The notes below the pieces were generated by a model. That model was given only the letters and a program-made list of their open reading frames with translations, did no database searches and was not told where the DNA came from. 11,559 nt of DNA from Actinomycetota bacterium (lineage in GTDB: Bacteria; Actinomycetota; Thermoleophilia; Gaiellales; Gaiellaceae): contig JAFALP010000338.1 of the NCBI GenBank assembly GCA_019234175.1, positions 1 to 11,559 of the forward strand. Reading direction: 5' to 3'. Positions 1-6,287 of the stretch are shown piece after piece. The position numbers and the translations under genes were made by a program. The stretch's first letter is position 1, and every line of letters starts with the position of its first letter.

Positions 1-524
1 GCGGTCAGCCGGCGCACCGGCGCGAGCGTCGCGCGCGAGACGAACGCGCCAGCGAGCGCGGCCACGCCGACGCCGCCGAGCGAGACGAGGATGAGGATGA
101 GCCGAAGCCGCGAGAGGCTGTGGTCGATGTTCCCGATGTTCCGTGCGACGACGACGGCGGTGAACGGCGGCCCCATCGGCGCAATCACCTCGCGCACGTG
201 GAAGCCGTCGATGTTCGTGCTCCGGTAGACGACCTTGGGCGCGCCGTTCGAGATCGACCTGATGGTGCTGTCGATCGGGAGGCTCACGCCGTTGGCGGGC
301 TGCGCGCCCGGCCCGAGGAGCATGACCACGTCGCCGGAGTTGGAGAAGCCACGGAACGCGAAGCTATGGTCGTCCTGCAGCTGCCGCGCATCCGATCCGA
401 GGCTGCCGTCCACCTGTCCGTACAGCTCGTGGTGCATGACGAAGTACGTCGTCAGCGACGCGGCTGCGACGACGATCGCCACGACGACGGCGGCGACGAG
501 GGTGAGGCGAAGGCGAAGGCTCAT
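1..524 (-). CDS. Sensor histidine kinase, N-terminal part (cut by left window edge)
   Basis: The reading frame opens at an ATG (524-522) and runs without a stop to the window edge, giving 174 visible residues. Residues 8-29 are a first membrane helix, 30-138 an extracytoplasmic sensor region, and 139-163 a second helix. The frame then enters what looks like the start of a HAMP linker ([11 protein letters not shown]). The kinase core (HisKA and HATPase) would lie outside the window. The ATG overlaps the stop of the response regulator gene in an ATGA motif and no Shine-Dalgarno sequence is visible, so translation is probably coupled. Membrane layout plus position directly after an OmpR-family regulator make this its partner kinase in an MprB/PrrB-like arrangement. 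The ligand is unknown; the sensor region resembles nothing I can name. Confidence 0.9.
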   Translation of the reverse strand, partial: MSLRLRLTLVAAVVVAIVVAAASLTTYFVMHHELYGQVDGSLGSDARQLQDDHSFAFRGFSNSGDVVMLLGPGAQPANGVSLPIDSTIRSISNGAPKVVYRSTNIDGFHVREVIAPMGPPFTAVVVARNIGNIDHSLSRLRLILILVSLGGVGVAALAGAFVSRATLAPVRRLT

Positions 525-1195
525 TGCTCGCGGAGGACGTAGCCCGTGCCGCGCACCGTATGGATCAAGCGCGTCTCGCCGTCGGCTTCGAGCTTGCGGC
601 GCAGGTAGCCGACGTACACGTCGAGCGCGTTGGAGGAGTGGCTGAAGTCGTATCCCCACACGCGCTCGTAGATGAGCGAGCGCGGCAGGACCTGGCGCGG
701 GTTGCGCATGAACAGCTCGAGCAGATGCGCCTCGGTCGTCGTCAGCTCGAAGCGCCGTCCGCCTCGGCGCGCGTCCATCGAGCCGAGGTCGAAGGTGAGG
801 TCGGCGAAGCGGAGGACGTCGGCCGGCTCCTTGTCCAGCGCGCGGCGCAGCAGCGCACGGATGCGCGCGAGGAGCTCCTCGAGCGCGAACGGCTTCGGCA
901 GGTAGTCGTCGGCGCCGGCGTCGAGCCCCTCGACGCGGTCGCCGACGTCGTCGCGGGCGGTGAGGAGGAGGATGGGGACGCGGTTGCCCTCGCGCCGCAG
1001 CCGGCGGGTGACGTCGAGCCCGTCGAGGCCGGGCATCATGATGTCGAGGACGACGGCGTCCGGAGTGCGCCGGTCGATGGCGGCAAGGGCCGTGTCGCCG
1101 TCGGAGGCGAGCTCGACCTCGTACCCCGCGAGCTGGAGCGCGCGCTCGAGGGCCTCGCGCACGGCGCGATCGTCATCGGTGACCAGCACGAGCAT
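521..1195 (-). CDS. OmpR/PhoB-family response regulator
   Basis: This 224-residue protein has the full two-domain layout of OmpR/PhoB regulators. The receiver domain spans about residues 1-118: acidic cluster Asp7-Asp8-Asp9, phosphoacceptor Asp51 in [12 protein letters not shown], switch Thr79 and conserved Lys101 in LPKPF. The winged-helix DNA-binding domain spans about 128-224, with recognition-helix sequence [16 protein letters not shown] and the terminal hairpin [11 protein letters not shown]. It should be phosphorylated by the kinase encoded just downstream, whose start overlaps its stop by 4 nt, and then bind promoter DNA. The ATG at 1195 is preceded by AGGA at short spacing. The gene is divergent from the gene at 1226 across only 30 bp, so autoregulation of that shared spacer is plausible. 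It resembles MprA/PrrA-type actinobacterial regulators, but I do not assign a symbol. Confidence 0.95.
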   Translation of the reverse strand: MLVLVTDDDRAVREALERALQLAGYEVELASDGDTALAAIDRRTPDAVVLDIMMPGLDGLDVTRRLRREGNRVPILLLTARDDVGDRVEGLDAGADDYLPKPFALEELLARIRALLRRALDKEPADVLRFADLTFDLGSMDARRGGRRFELTTTEAHLLELFMRNPRQVLPRSLIYERVWGYDFSHSSNALDVYVGYLRRKLEADGETRLIHTVRGTGYVLREQ

Positions 1196-1225
1196 GTCCT
1201 GTACAAGTGTGCCGCCCGAGGTGAG
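1196..1225. promoter_or_regulatory. 30-bp divergent spacer between response regulator and plus-strand pair
   Basis: This short spacer separates the divergent starts at 1195 (minus) and 1226 (plus). It contains the palindrome TGTACA at 1200-1205, adjacent to the regulator start, and the purine-rich GAGGTGAG immediately before the plus-strand ATG. I see no convincing -10/-35 pair. Promoters for either direction must partly overlap the opposite coding region. Confidence 0.35.
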
Positions 1226-1600
1226 ATGCCGCTAAGAAGAAGCCGCCGGATCCGCCTGTTCCTCGGCCTCGTCGCCGCGGTCCTGATCGGCGGCGCGCTC
1301 GTCGCACCCGTCGTCCTGCGGGGCGGCAACGGCCCCGCGTGCACGCTCGGCCTGACGTACAAGCACGTCGTCTACGGGGCCCGGAGCGTGTCGGGCGGCG
1401 TCGTCCAGGACGTCGCGTTGGGCGTCGGGGTGACCAAGGGCTGCGGCGCTGCGCCGATGAACGTGAACCTCCGCACGGTCTCGGGCGTGGCGTGGGAGCG
1501 GGCGGTGGCGGTGACCGGCGACGCAACCGCGTTGTACGTCCGCCGGGGCCTGTGCGCGTCGGCCGACTCGCGGTCGCTTCTCGCCTGTCTGAAGCGGTAG
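1226..1600 (+). CDS. Small exported or membrane-anchored protein of unknown function, four cysteines
   Basis: The predicted protein is 124 residues. It opens with a basic stretch ([10 protein letters not shown]) and one hydrophobic segment (about residues 11-31), so it is either secreted or anchored by its N-terminus. The exported part holds four cysteines (39, 73, 110 and 121), which could make two disulfides. I recognise no domain. The frame remains open far upstream, but antisense to the response regulator; ATG 1226 is chosen because it directly precedes the signal-like segment and follows GAGGTGAG, although that purine run abuts the ATG unusually closely. The gene ends 12 nt before the peptidoglycan-binding protein gene and probably shares its transcript. 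Confidence is good that it is a gene and low on role. Confidence 0.75.
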   Translation: MPLRRSRRIRLFLGLVAAVLIGGALVAPVVLRGGNGPACTLGLTYKHVVYGARSVSGGVVQDVALGVGVTKGCGAAPMNVNLRTVSGVAWERAVAVTGDATALYVRRGLCASADSRSLLACLKR

Positions 1601-1612
1601 CGTTCCGCTCCC

Positions 1613-2134
1613 ATGGCCGAGCGCGACGACTGGTTCGCCGACGTCGAGCAGGAGCCGGCGGCGCTCGAGAACGATCCGCCGTCCGCAGAGGACGACTGGC
1701 TCGTCCCGCTTCCGCTACCGCCGCGCCAGCGGCCGAGGATGCCGGACCGGCGCGTGCTCGTCGTCGCCGGCGCGTTCGTCGTGCTCCTCCTCGCCGGCCT
1801 CGCGGCGGGCGGCGTCTTCAGCAGCTCGAGCTCGCCGAAGGCTCCGACCATCAGCGTCCACGTCAACACGACTCCGGTCACGACCGCCGCGACGACGCCG
1901 TCGGTGAAGGTGCTGCCGTCCACGACGCTGAAGCCGGGCGACACCGGCGCGCAGGTGAAGGCGCTGCAGCGGGCGCTGAAGTCGCTCGGCTACTCCGTCG
2001 GCGCGATCGACGGGCAGTACGGTCCCACGACGAAGGAAGCCGTCGCCTCGTTCCAGCACGACGAGCGCCTCACGGCCGACGGCATCTTCGGCCCGAAGAC
2101 GCTGAACGCGCTCATCCAGCGCGCCGGCCCGTAG
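1613..2134 (+). CDS. Membrane-anchored peptidoglycan-binding protein (PG_binding_1 domain)
   Basis: This 173-residue protein has three parts. An acidic and proline-rich cytoplasmic N-terminus (1-47) is followed by one membrane helix (about 48-68) and then a Ser/Thr/Pro-rich exported linker (69-105). A single C-terminal PG_binding_1-type domain covers about 106-170. The domain shows the family's hallmarks: LKPGDTGAQVKALQRALKSLGY, then DGQYGPTTKEAVASFQ and DGIFGPKTLNAL. Such domains are three-helix modules that bind peptidoglycan; no catalytic domain is attached here. The role is probably to tether something to the wall or to act as a small wall-binding accessory. It lies 12 nt after the preceding small exported-protein gene. 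Its stop is separated by one base from the stop of the converging minus-strand operon. The upstream sequence has no strong ribosome-binding site, so coupling to the first gene is likely. Confidence 0.9.
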   Translation: MAERDDWFADVEQEPAALENDPPSAEDDWLVPLPLPPRQRPRMPDRRVLVVAGAFVVLLLAGLAAGGVFSSSSSPKAPTISVHVNTTPVTTAATTPSVKVLPSTTLKPGDTGAQVKALQRALKSLGYSVGAIDGQYGPTTKEAVASFQHDERLTADGIFGPKTLNALIQRAGP

Positions 2135-2135
2135 A

Positions 2136-2660
2136 TCAGCCGACGAGCTGGAAACGGATGATCTGCGTCGTGCTCTTCGCGCTCGACGCGCTCGACGTCA
2201 CCTGGCCGTGCGCCGTGGAGTAGTGGCTCGTGCCTCCCGTCACCGGGAGCACGATGGTGCCGCCGTCGAGGTTCGCCGGGCCGATCGCGATCATCGTCCC
2301 GTCCGTCAGCTCGAAGTCGGCCTCGCAGATCGCCTGGTGCGCGAAGTTGAACGTGCACGAGTAGAGCGCGGTCCCGACGGGCCGCGTCAGCTTCGCGTCG
2401 GAGTACAGCCTCAGCGTGAAGATCGCGTTGTCGCCCGCCCGGGCTCCCTTCGCGCCCGTGTTCGACTTCGGCGGCGGCGGCAGCGCGTCGGCGTTGAACG
2501 GGTTCACGATCTTCCCGCGCGCGCGGTCGTCGGCGTGGTTGATGAACTGCGCGCGCAGCGGCTTGCCGTAGAAGACGAGCGAGTGCGTCCGCACGGCGGC
2601 GCTCGCCGCCGGCACGGCGACGGCCGCGGCGAGGACGAGCGCGGCGAGGCTTCGGATCAC
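2136..2660 (-). CDS. Exported AOC/dirigent-like barrel protein, paralogue 3 of a tandem triplet
   Basis: The predicted protein is 174 residues, starting at GTG 2660. That start overlaps the previous stop as GTGA and has AGGTGA four bases upstream. Residues 1-22 form a signal peptide ending Ala-Ala-Ser-Ala-Ala. The mature part shares with its two upstream neighbours the motif HADDRARGK..NPF (42-55), a Gly-Asp pair at 76-77, a Cys-x9-Cys pair (102 and 112), and GGT..Y...GQV (142-153). The Gly-Asp / GGTxxY / G-x-V pattern with two cysteines matches what I know of the allene-oxide-cyclase/dirigent barrel superfamily; this is recognition by pattern, not a search result. A proline-rich insert (61-64) is specific to this copy. 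It is the last gene of the six-gene minus-strand operon. Substrate or partner is unknown; in plants the superfamily includes enzymes and stereochemical guides. Confidence 0.85.
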   Translation of the reverse strand: MIRSLAALVLAAAVAVPAASAAVRTHSLVFYGKPLRAQFINHADDRARGKIVNPFNADALPPPPKSNTGAKGARAGDNAIFTLRLYSDAKLTRPVGTALYSCTFNFAHQAICEADFELTDGTMIAIGPANLDGGTIVLPVTGGTSHYSTAHGQVTSSASSAKSTTQIIRFQLVG

Positions 2661-3187
2661 TTCTTCACCTGGAGGTCGAAGCGCTGCGCCTTCGTGCTCA
2701 CGGACACGGACTCCACCTGGCCGAGCGCGCCGAAGTACGCCTTCGTGCCGCCGACGACGCCGAGCGTGAAATGGCTCGCGCCGAATTGCACGGGTCCCGA
2801 CGCGAGCAGAAGCCCCTTGGGGAGGTCGAAGTACGAGTCGCACGTGGCCCGCTTCGCGAACGTGTAGTAGCAGGTGAACAGCGCCGTCCCCGTGTGCTTC
2901 GTCAGCTTCGCGTCGCCGAACAGCTTGAAGCCGTAGAGGACGTCGTCGCCCGGGAAAGGCCCCTTGCCCTTCTCCTTCCCGTTGGCGTTCAGGATCACGC
3001 TCTCGTCCTTCAGGTTGAACGGGTTCGTGGCCATCCCGCGGAGCCGGTCGTCGGCATGGTTCATGAACTGCACCGTGGCCGGGACGGCGTAGACCGTGAG
3101 CGTCTGCCCGGCCGACGGCGCGGCCGACGCGGACGCGGCGGCGCACGCGGCGAGGAGCGCAGCGAACGAAAGAGCGGTGCGCCTCAT
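2657..3187 (-). CDS. Exported AOC/dirigent-like barrel protein, paralogue 2 (possible lipoprotein)
   Basis: The predicted protein is 176 residues. The ATG at 3187 overlaps the preceding stop as ATGA, and the stop overlaps the next GTG start as GTGA. The N-terminus is an export signal. It can be read two ways: cleavage after Ala-Ser-Ala near residue 22, or lipidation at Cys15, because Leu12-Ala13-Ala14-Cys15 fits a lipobox. The mature part carries the triplet family motifs: NHADDRLRG..TNPFN (43-58), FPGDD (78-82), Cys106-x9-Cys116, ASGP (129-132) and GGTKAYFGALGQV (147-159). The fold is inferred to be an AOC/dirigent-like beta-barrel. Compared with paralogue 1 the loop after the first motif is Lys/Gly/Asn-rich. 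Adjacent copies on both sides in the same orientation indicate tandem duplication. Confidence 0.85.
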   Translation of the reverse strand: MRRTALSFAALLAACAAASASAAPSAGQTLTVYAVPATVQFMNHADDRLRGMATNPFNLKDESVILNANGKEKGKGPFPGDDVLYGFKLFGDAKLTKHTGTALFTCYYTFAKRATCDSYFDLPKGLLLASGPVQFGASHFTLGVVGGTKAYFGALGQVESVSVSTKAQRFDLQVKK

Positions 3188-3720
3188 CCGAGCAACTCGA
3201 AGTCGATTCTCTGCGAATGGCGCGCCGCGGCGCCGACACTCGCCTCTCCGCGCACGCCGAGATACTTCTTCGTCCCGCCGGTCACGACGATCGTGAAGCC
3301 GGTGGCGTTGAAGTCGATCGGCCCGGAGGCCACGAGCGTGCTTCCGGCCGTGAGCGTGTAGTACGCCTGGCAGAAGGCGTGGCGGTCGTAGTTGAAGTAG
3401 CACGTGTAGACCGCCGAGCCCGCGCGCTGCTTCAGCGCCGCGCTGTTGTACAGGTTCAGTGCGTAGATGGCGACGTCGCCCGCGAACGGCCCGTTGCCGC
3501 TCCCCGCGCTCTTCGGCGCGAGCTTGTCCGCCACGCTGCCGAGAGGGTTGTTGATCTTGCCGCGCGCTCGGTCGTCGGCCGTGTTGATGTACTGCAGGCC
3601 GGTCGCGACGCTGTAGACGGTCAGCGCGCGGTTCGCGCCCGCGCTCGCGCCGGCGCCCGACACCGACACGGATGCGAAGACGAGGGCGGCGCCCGCGGCG
3701 ATGAACTTAACGGAGCGCAA
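3184..3720 (-). CDS. Exported AOC/dirigent-like barrel protein, paralogue 1 (TTG start)
   Basis: The predicted protein is 178 residues. No ATG or GTG is available upstream of the signal peptide, so TTG at 3720 is the best start; it lies inside the end of the preceding gene (14-nt overlap) with no clear Shine-Dalgarno sequence. Residues 1-27 form a signal peptide. The mature part shows NTADDRARGKINNPLG (46-61), FAGD (79-82), Cys107-x9-Cys117, ASGP (131-134) and GGTKKYLGVRGEASV (148-162). These align by eye with paralogues 2 and 3. The Gly-Asp and GGTxxY elements resemble allene-oxide-cyclase/dirigent barrels. Nearly all the conserved charge is in the ADDRARGK segment, which may be the functional surface. 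Function is unknown. It is the first of the tandem triplet and fourth in the operon. Confidence 0.83.
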   Translation of the reverse strand: MRSVKFIAAGAALVFASVSVSGAGASAGANRALTVYSVATGLQYINTADDRARGKINNPLGSVADKLAPKSAGSGNGPFAGDVAIYALNLYNSAALKQRAGSAVYTCYFNYDRHAFCQAYYTLTAGSTLVASGPIDFNATGFTIVVTGGTKKYLGVRGEASVGAAARHSQRIDFELLG

Positions 3721-4168
3721 AGTAGGTCGGCCGCGCGCCGTCGTAGGGGGCGTAGAACATGACGATCGTCTTCGCGTCGAAACCGGCGACCTGCCAGCAG
3801 GTGTGCACGGTGACGGTGGCGCCCGGTGGAACGGGATCGATCGTGGAGACGTCGCCGGCGATCGTTCCGCAGCTGCGTGCGAGCGAGCTGTACTCGAGAC
3901 CGGCGGGATCGATCGCGCCGAGCGCGCCGTCGACGAACGGGATCCCCTCGAACCTCGCCTGATTCGTCGCCTCGATCGTCACGAGCACGTCGTCGCGTCC
4001 GGCCTGCGGCCTCCGGCCACCGGGCGCCGCGCTCCGGTCGACACCGACGACGTGGACGGCGAATCCGTCCGTGTGAGCGAGCGCCCCCAGCTTGTACGGG
4101 TGCGCGCGTGTTCCCACGTTCGCGGCCGCGGTCGCCGCGACCACCAGCATCATCGTGCGCCCGAGCAC
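3707..4168 (-). CDS. Small secreted protein, probable beta-sandwich (DUF4352-like)
   Basis: The predicted protein is 153 residues if translation starts at GTG 4168. ATG 4153 is an alternative and would still leave a short signal sequence (MMLVVAATAAANVGTRA). The mature part alternates short beta-strand-like stretches, notably DVLVTIEATNQARFEGI (60-76) and VPPGATVTVHTCWQV (113-127), with two cysteines (100 and 124). The 'conserved-neighbour strand then Pro-Gly-Ala-x-Val-x-Val' layout is typical of DUF4352/immunoglobulin-like exported modules; I offer that only as a resemblance. The gene starts 17 nt after the lipoprotein stop, with AGGGGG overlapping that stop, and ends inside the start of paralogue 1. 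It is the third gene of the minus-strand operon. No function can be read from it. Confidence 0.78.
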   Translation of the reverse strand: MLGRTMMLVVAATAAANVGTRAHPYKLGALAHTDGFAVHVVGVDRSAAPGGRRPQAGRDDVLVTIEATNQARFEGIPFVDGALGAIDPAGLEYSSLARSCGTIAGDVSTIDPVPPGATVTVHTCWQVAGFDAKTIVMFYAPYDGARPTYFALR

Positions 4169-4185
4169 GGCACCCAGGGTACCCC

Positions 4186-4737
4186 CTACGTGTTCGGCAG
4201 GAGCCTCAGCGCGCCGTTCTGCAGCACCTGGCAGCTCGCACCCGGCTTGGTGAAGACGTCGCCGGCGTGGGCCTTCAGGATCTCCCGGCCCTTCTTCGCC
4301 TGCGCTGGGCCGCCGAGCGAGAGCAACGTCGTGTCGATCGACCCAGGGGCGACGGTGCGGCCGTTCCGGCTGACGCGGCCGCTCGGAAGCACGGTCTCGG
4401 ACGTGCCGAGATGGAAGGAGCTCGTCCGCGGATCGTTCGTCACGCTCATGTTCAGCCACACGTACGGCTCGGCCTCGAGCCACGGGATCCAGAAGACGTA
4501 CACCTTCAAGAGGCTCGCGTTCACGACGTGGACGCGGCAGGCGGCCGGCGTGCTCTGGACCCAGTTGGAGATGGACACGAGCTGGAACGAGATGTTGGAG
4601 TTCTGCAGACGGTTCATCACCGTCTGTGCGGCGTTCCGGTCGTGCGCCGTGAGGCCGCCCGAGTCCTTGCCGCCGCCTCCGCAGCCGGCGAGCAGGAGGA
4701 CGCCCGCCGCGGCGGCGATGAGGAGCGCGCGTCTCAC
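4186..4737 (-). CDS. Predicted lipoprotein of unknown function
   Basis: The predicted protein is 183 residues from GTG 4737, whose start overlaps the upstream stop as GTGA. The N-terminus is a classic lipoprotein signal: MRRALLIAAAAGVLLLAGC with the lipobox Leu-Ala-Gly-Cys ending at Cys19, then a Gly/Ser spacer. The mature protein would be anchored to the outer face of the membrane. It has two further cysteines (67 and 169) and a Trp-rich stretch KVYVFWIPWLEAEPYVWLNM (78-97). A beta-rich middle is followed by a helix-prone segment near 144-158. I recognise no family. Within the operon it is the only clear lipoprotein, so it is the natural membrane anchor if the products form a complex. That role is inference. 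Confidence 0.83.
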   Translation of the reverse strand: MRRALLIAAAAGVLLLAGCGGGGKDSGGLTAHDRNAAQTVMNRLQNSNISFQLVSISNWVQSTPAACRVHVVNASLLKVYVFWIPWLEAEPYVWLNMSVTNDPRTSSFHLGTSETVLPSGRVSRNGRTVAPGSIDTTLLSLGGPAQAKKGREILKAHAGDVFTKPGASCQVLQNGALRLLPNT

Positions 4738-5333
4738 TTGAGGAACGAGGGGATGCGCCTGAAGAGGAGCGTCGCCGTGCGCATCCGCAGGTCGCCCTGC
4801 CCGCCCGTGAGCGCGCTGTCGGTGACGAACGAGATCGAGACGGCGCCGCCGTTCCCGAGGCAGGTGCACGTCGGGGCCTTCATCGCCAGCCCGTCGCAGA
4901 GGATGTTCGGATAGAGGACGATCGTCGGAAACTGGCTGCCCCCGAAGCCGGTCAGTCCGGACGCGATGCAGTGGCCGGCGCTGCTTCCGAGCACCTTGAC
5001 GATGTGCACTCCCTGCGGCGGGTACCACTGGAGCGACGTGATCACTCCCAGGTTCGAGATGTTCGAGATCTCGAGCCGGTAGTGGTTCGTGCCGGGCAGC
5101 GGGAAGAGCGTCGCGCTGAAGTCGTTCCGGACGATCTGCGGGTCGATGTCGACGGGAATGCCGCCGCCGATGATCGGGACCTGGGGGCGGGTGACGGTCA
5201 GCGGCCTCCACGGCCCGGTCGTCGGAAGCGCCGAGCTTCCGGTCCCGTTGTGCGTCACGACGAGTGCGACGACGAGGCCGGCGGCAGCGAGTGCGCACGC
5301 CGCCAAAACACCGGCGAGACGCCGTCGTCCCAT
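4734..5333 (-). CDS. Exported or membrane-anchored Cys-containing protein, first gene of the six-gene operon
   Basis: The predicted protein is 199 residues. A basic start (MGRRR) and a hydrophobic segment (about 6-27) give either a signal peptide or one membrane anchor. The exported part contains a proline- and glycine-rich entry (39-62), a strand-like stretch NHYRLEISNISNLGVITSLQW (83-103) of the kind seen in immunoglobulin-like modules, and four cysteines (122, 146, 156 and 158), the last two in a Cys-Thr-Cys arrangement. I recognise no family. The ATG at 5333 has no Shine-Dalgarno sequence. Instead TATGAT lies 8 nt upstream, compatible with a leaderless transcript. It is the promoter-proximal gene, with the next gene overlapping by 4 nt. 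Confidence 0.8.
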   Translation of the reverse strand: MGRRRLAGVLAACALAAAGLVVALVVTHNGTGSSALPTTGPWRPLTVTRPQVPIIGGGIPVDIDPQIVRNDFSATLFPLPGTNHYRLEISNISNLGVITSLQWYPPQGVHIVKVLGSSAGHCIASGLTGFGGSQFPTIVLYPNILCDGLAMKAPTCTCLGNGGAVSISFVTDSALTGGQGDLRMRTATLLFRRIPSFLK

Positions 5334-5381
5334 GAAGCACGATCATAGCGAGGGCCGGATTCGACTAGAGTGACGCCCGCG
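5334..5381. promoter_or_regulatory. Divergent promoter region with two -10-like elements close to the start codons
   Basis: The 48-bp spacer drives genes in both directions. On the minus strand a TATGAT hexamer (5347-5342) ends 8 nt before the ATG at 5333. On the plus strand TAGAGT (5366-5371) ends 10 nt before the ATG at 5382. Both match the TAnnnT form of actinobacterial -10 elements, and both place the expected transcription start at or within a few bases of the ATG. Neither has a recognisable -35 hexamer at 17 bp. This suggests leaderless mRNAs in both directions. Confidence 0.45.
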
Positions 5382-6269
5382 ATGGTCATGCGTCGTGTGC
5401 TGCTCGCGTTGCTCGTCGTGGTCGGGCTCGCCGCAGTCTCGGCTGCGTCCGCCGCGCCGACGAAGTACATCGTCTTCACCGCGCAGGCGCCGGGTGGCGG
5501 CGCGGAGCAGATCTACCGCACGACGCTCAGCGGCAAGGGGCTCAAGCAGCTGACGAAGACCACGTACGCCTCGGTGGCGCCGGCGTTCGCGCCGGACGGA
5601 AAGCACATCGCCTTCGTCACCCTCGGGTCGGGGATCTTCACGATGAGCCCCGACGGCACGAGCGTGCATCGGCTCACGAGCAACGGCCGCGACAGCTTCC
5701 CCACGTGGTCGCCGGACGGAAAGCAGATCGCGTTCCTCCGCCCGTCCGCGAACGGTTGGGGCGTGTACGTCATGTCGGCGACCGGCAAGGGTGCGCGTCG
5801 CCTTCCGCAGGCGCCGTCGGCGGGACGGCCGACGTGGAACACGCGCGGGCTCTTCATTCCCACCGGCGGCGACCTCGGGAAGATCGACGCGAAGACGGGC
5901 CGCCTCGAGAAGCTCTACGGCGCGCAGATCGACGCCGCCGTCGGCGCGGACGAGACCGCCGTCGCACCCGACGTCTCCTCGCTCGTGTTCGTCGGCGCCC
6001 GGAAGCCGGTTCCGGGAGACAAGGGGTGCGGCGAGGGCGTCGCGTGCCCCGTGTTCGCGCTCTACATCCAGAATCTCGCCAAGCACAAGGCGCCGACGAT
6101 CCTCGTCCGCGACACCGGGCCGGCCTCCTACTCGCCGGACGGCAAGAGGCTCGCGTTCGTGACGGAGAAGCGCATGGAGCTCTGGACGCTCGCGACCGGG
6201 AAGTTCACGTCCTTCAAGGCGGGGAAGCTCCTGCTCGCGAACGACACGCCTCCGGCCTGGCAGCCGTAG
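5382..6269 (+). CDS. Secreted TolB/PD40-type beta-propeller protein
   Basis: The predicted protein is 295 residues with a signal peptide (about 1-25, ending Ala-Ser-Ala-Ala). It carries repeated PD40 motifs of the WD40-like propeller class: FAPDGKHIAFV (69-79), WSPDGKQIAFLR (109-120) and YSPDGKRLAFVTE (250-262). A weaker copy, APDVSSLVFVG, lies at 195-205. This is the repeat of TolB and related proteins, which form propellers used as protein-interaction platforms. The protein is shorter than TolB (about 400 residues) and lacks TolB's N-terminal domain, and no Tol/Pal genes are nearby, so it should not be called TolB. Cys216 and Cys222 may form a local disulfide. ATG 5382 is preferred; GTG 5370 and ATG 5388 are alternatives. 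It ends 6 nt from the stop of the converging gene. Confidence 0.88.
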   Translation: MVMRRVLLALLVVVGLAAVSAASAAPTKYIVFTAQAPGGGAEQIYRTTLSGKGLKQLTKTTYASVAPAFAPDGKHIAFVTLGSGIFTMSPDGTSVHRLTSNGRDSFPTWSPDGKQIAFLRPSANGWGVYVMSATGKGARRLPQAPSAGRPTWNTRGLFIPTGGDLGKIDAKTGRLEKLYGAQIDAAVGADETAVAPDVSSLVFVGARKPVPGDKGCGEGVACPVFALYIQNLAKHKAPTILVRDTGPASYSPDGKRLAFVTEKRMELWTLATGKFTSFKAGKLLLANDTPPAWQP

Positions 6270-6271
6270 GA

Positions 6272-6287
6272 CGCGTCAGGTGACGCG
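6272..6287. terminator. Weak inverted repeat across two converging stop codons
   Basis: CGCGTCA (6272-6278) and TGACGCG (6281-6287) form a 7-bp inverted repeat with only two bases between the arms. It sits between the stops of the plus gene ending at 6269 and the minus gene ending at 6276, overlapping the latter. It is the only terminator-like structure in that junction. It is weak and has no T-run. Confidence 0.25.

Noticed and set aside
524..1225. In-frame plus-strand extension upstream of ATG 1226
   Set aside because: It is antisense to the response regulator, whose domain motifs are unmistakable, and it lacks any recognisable protein character.
5382..6269. Calling the PD40 protein TolB
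   Set aside because: It is too short, lacks the TolB N-terminal domain, and no Tol-Pal genes are adjacent.
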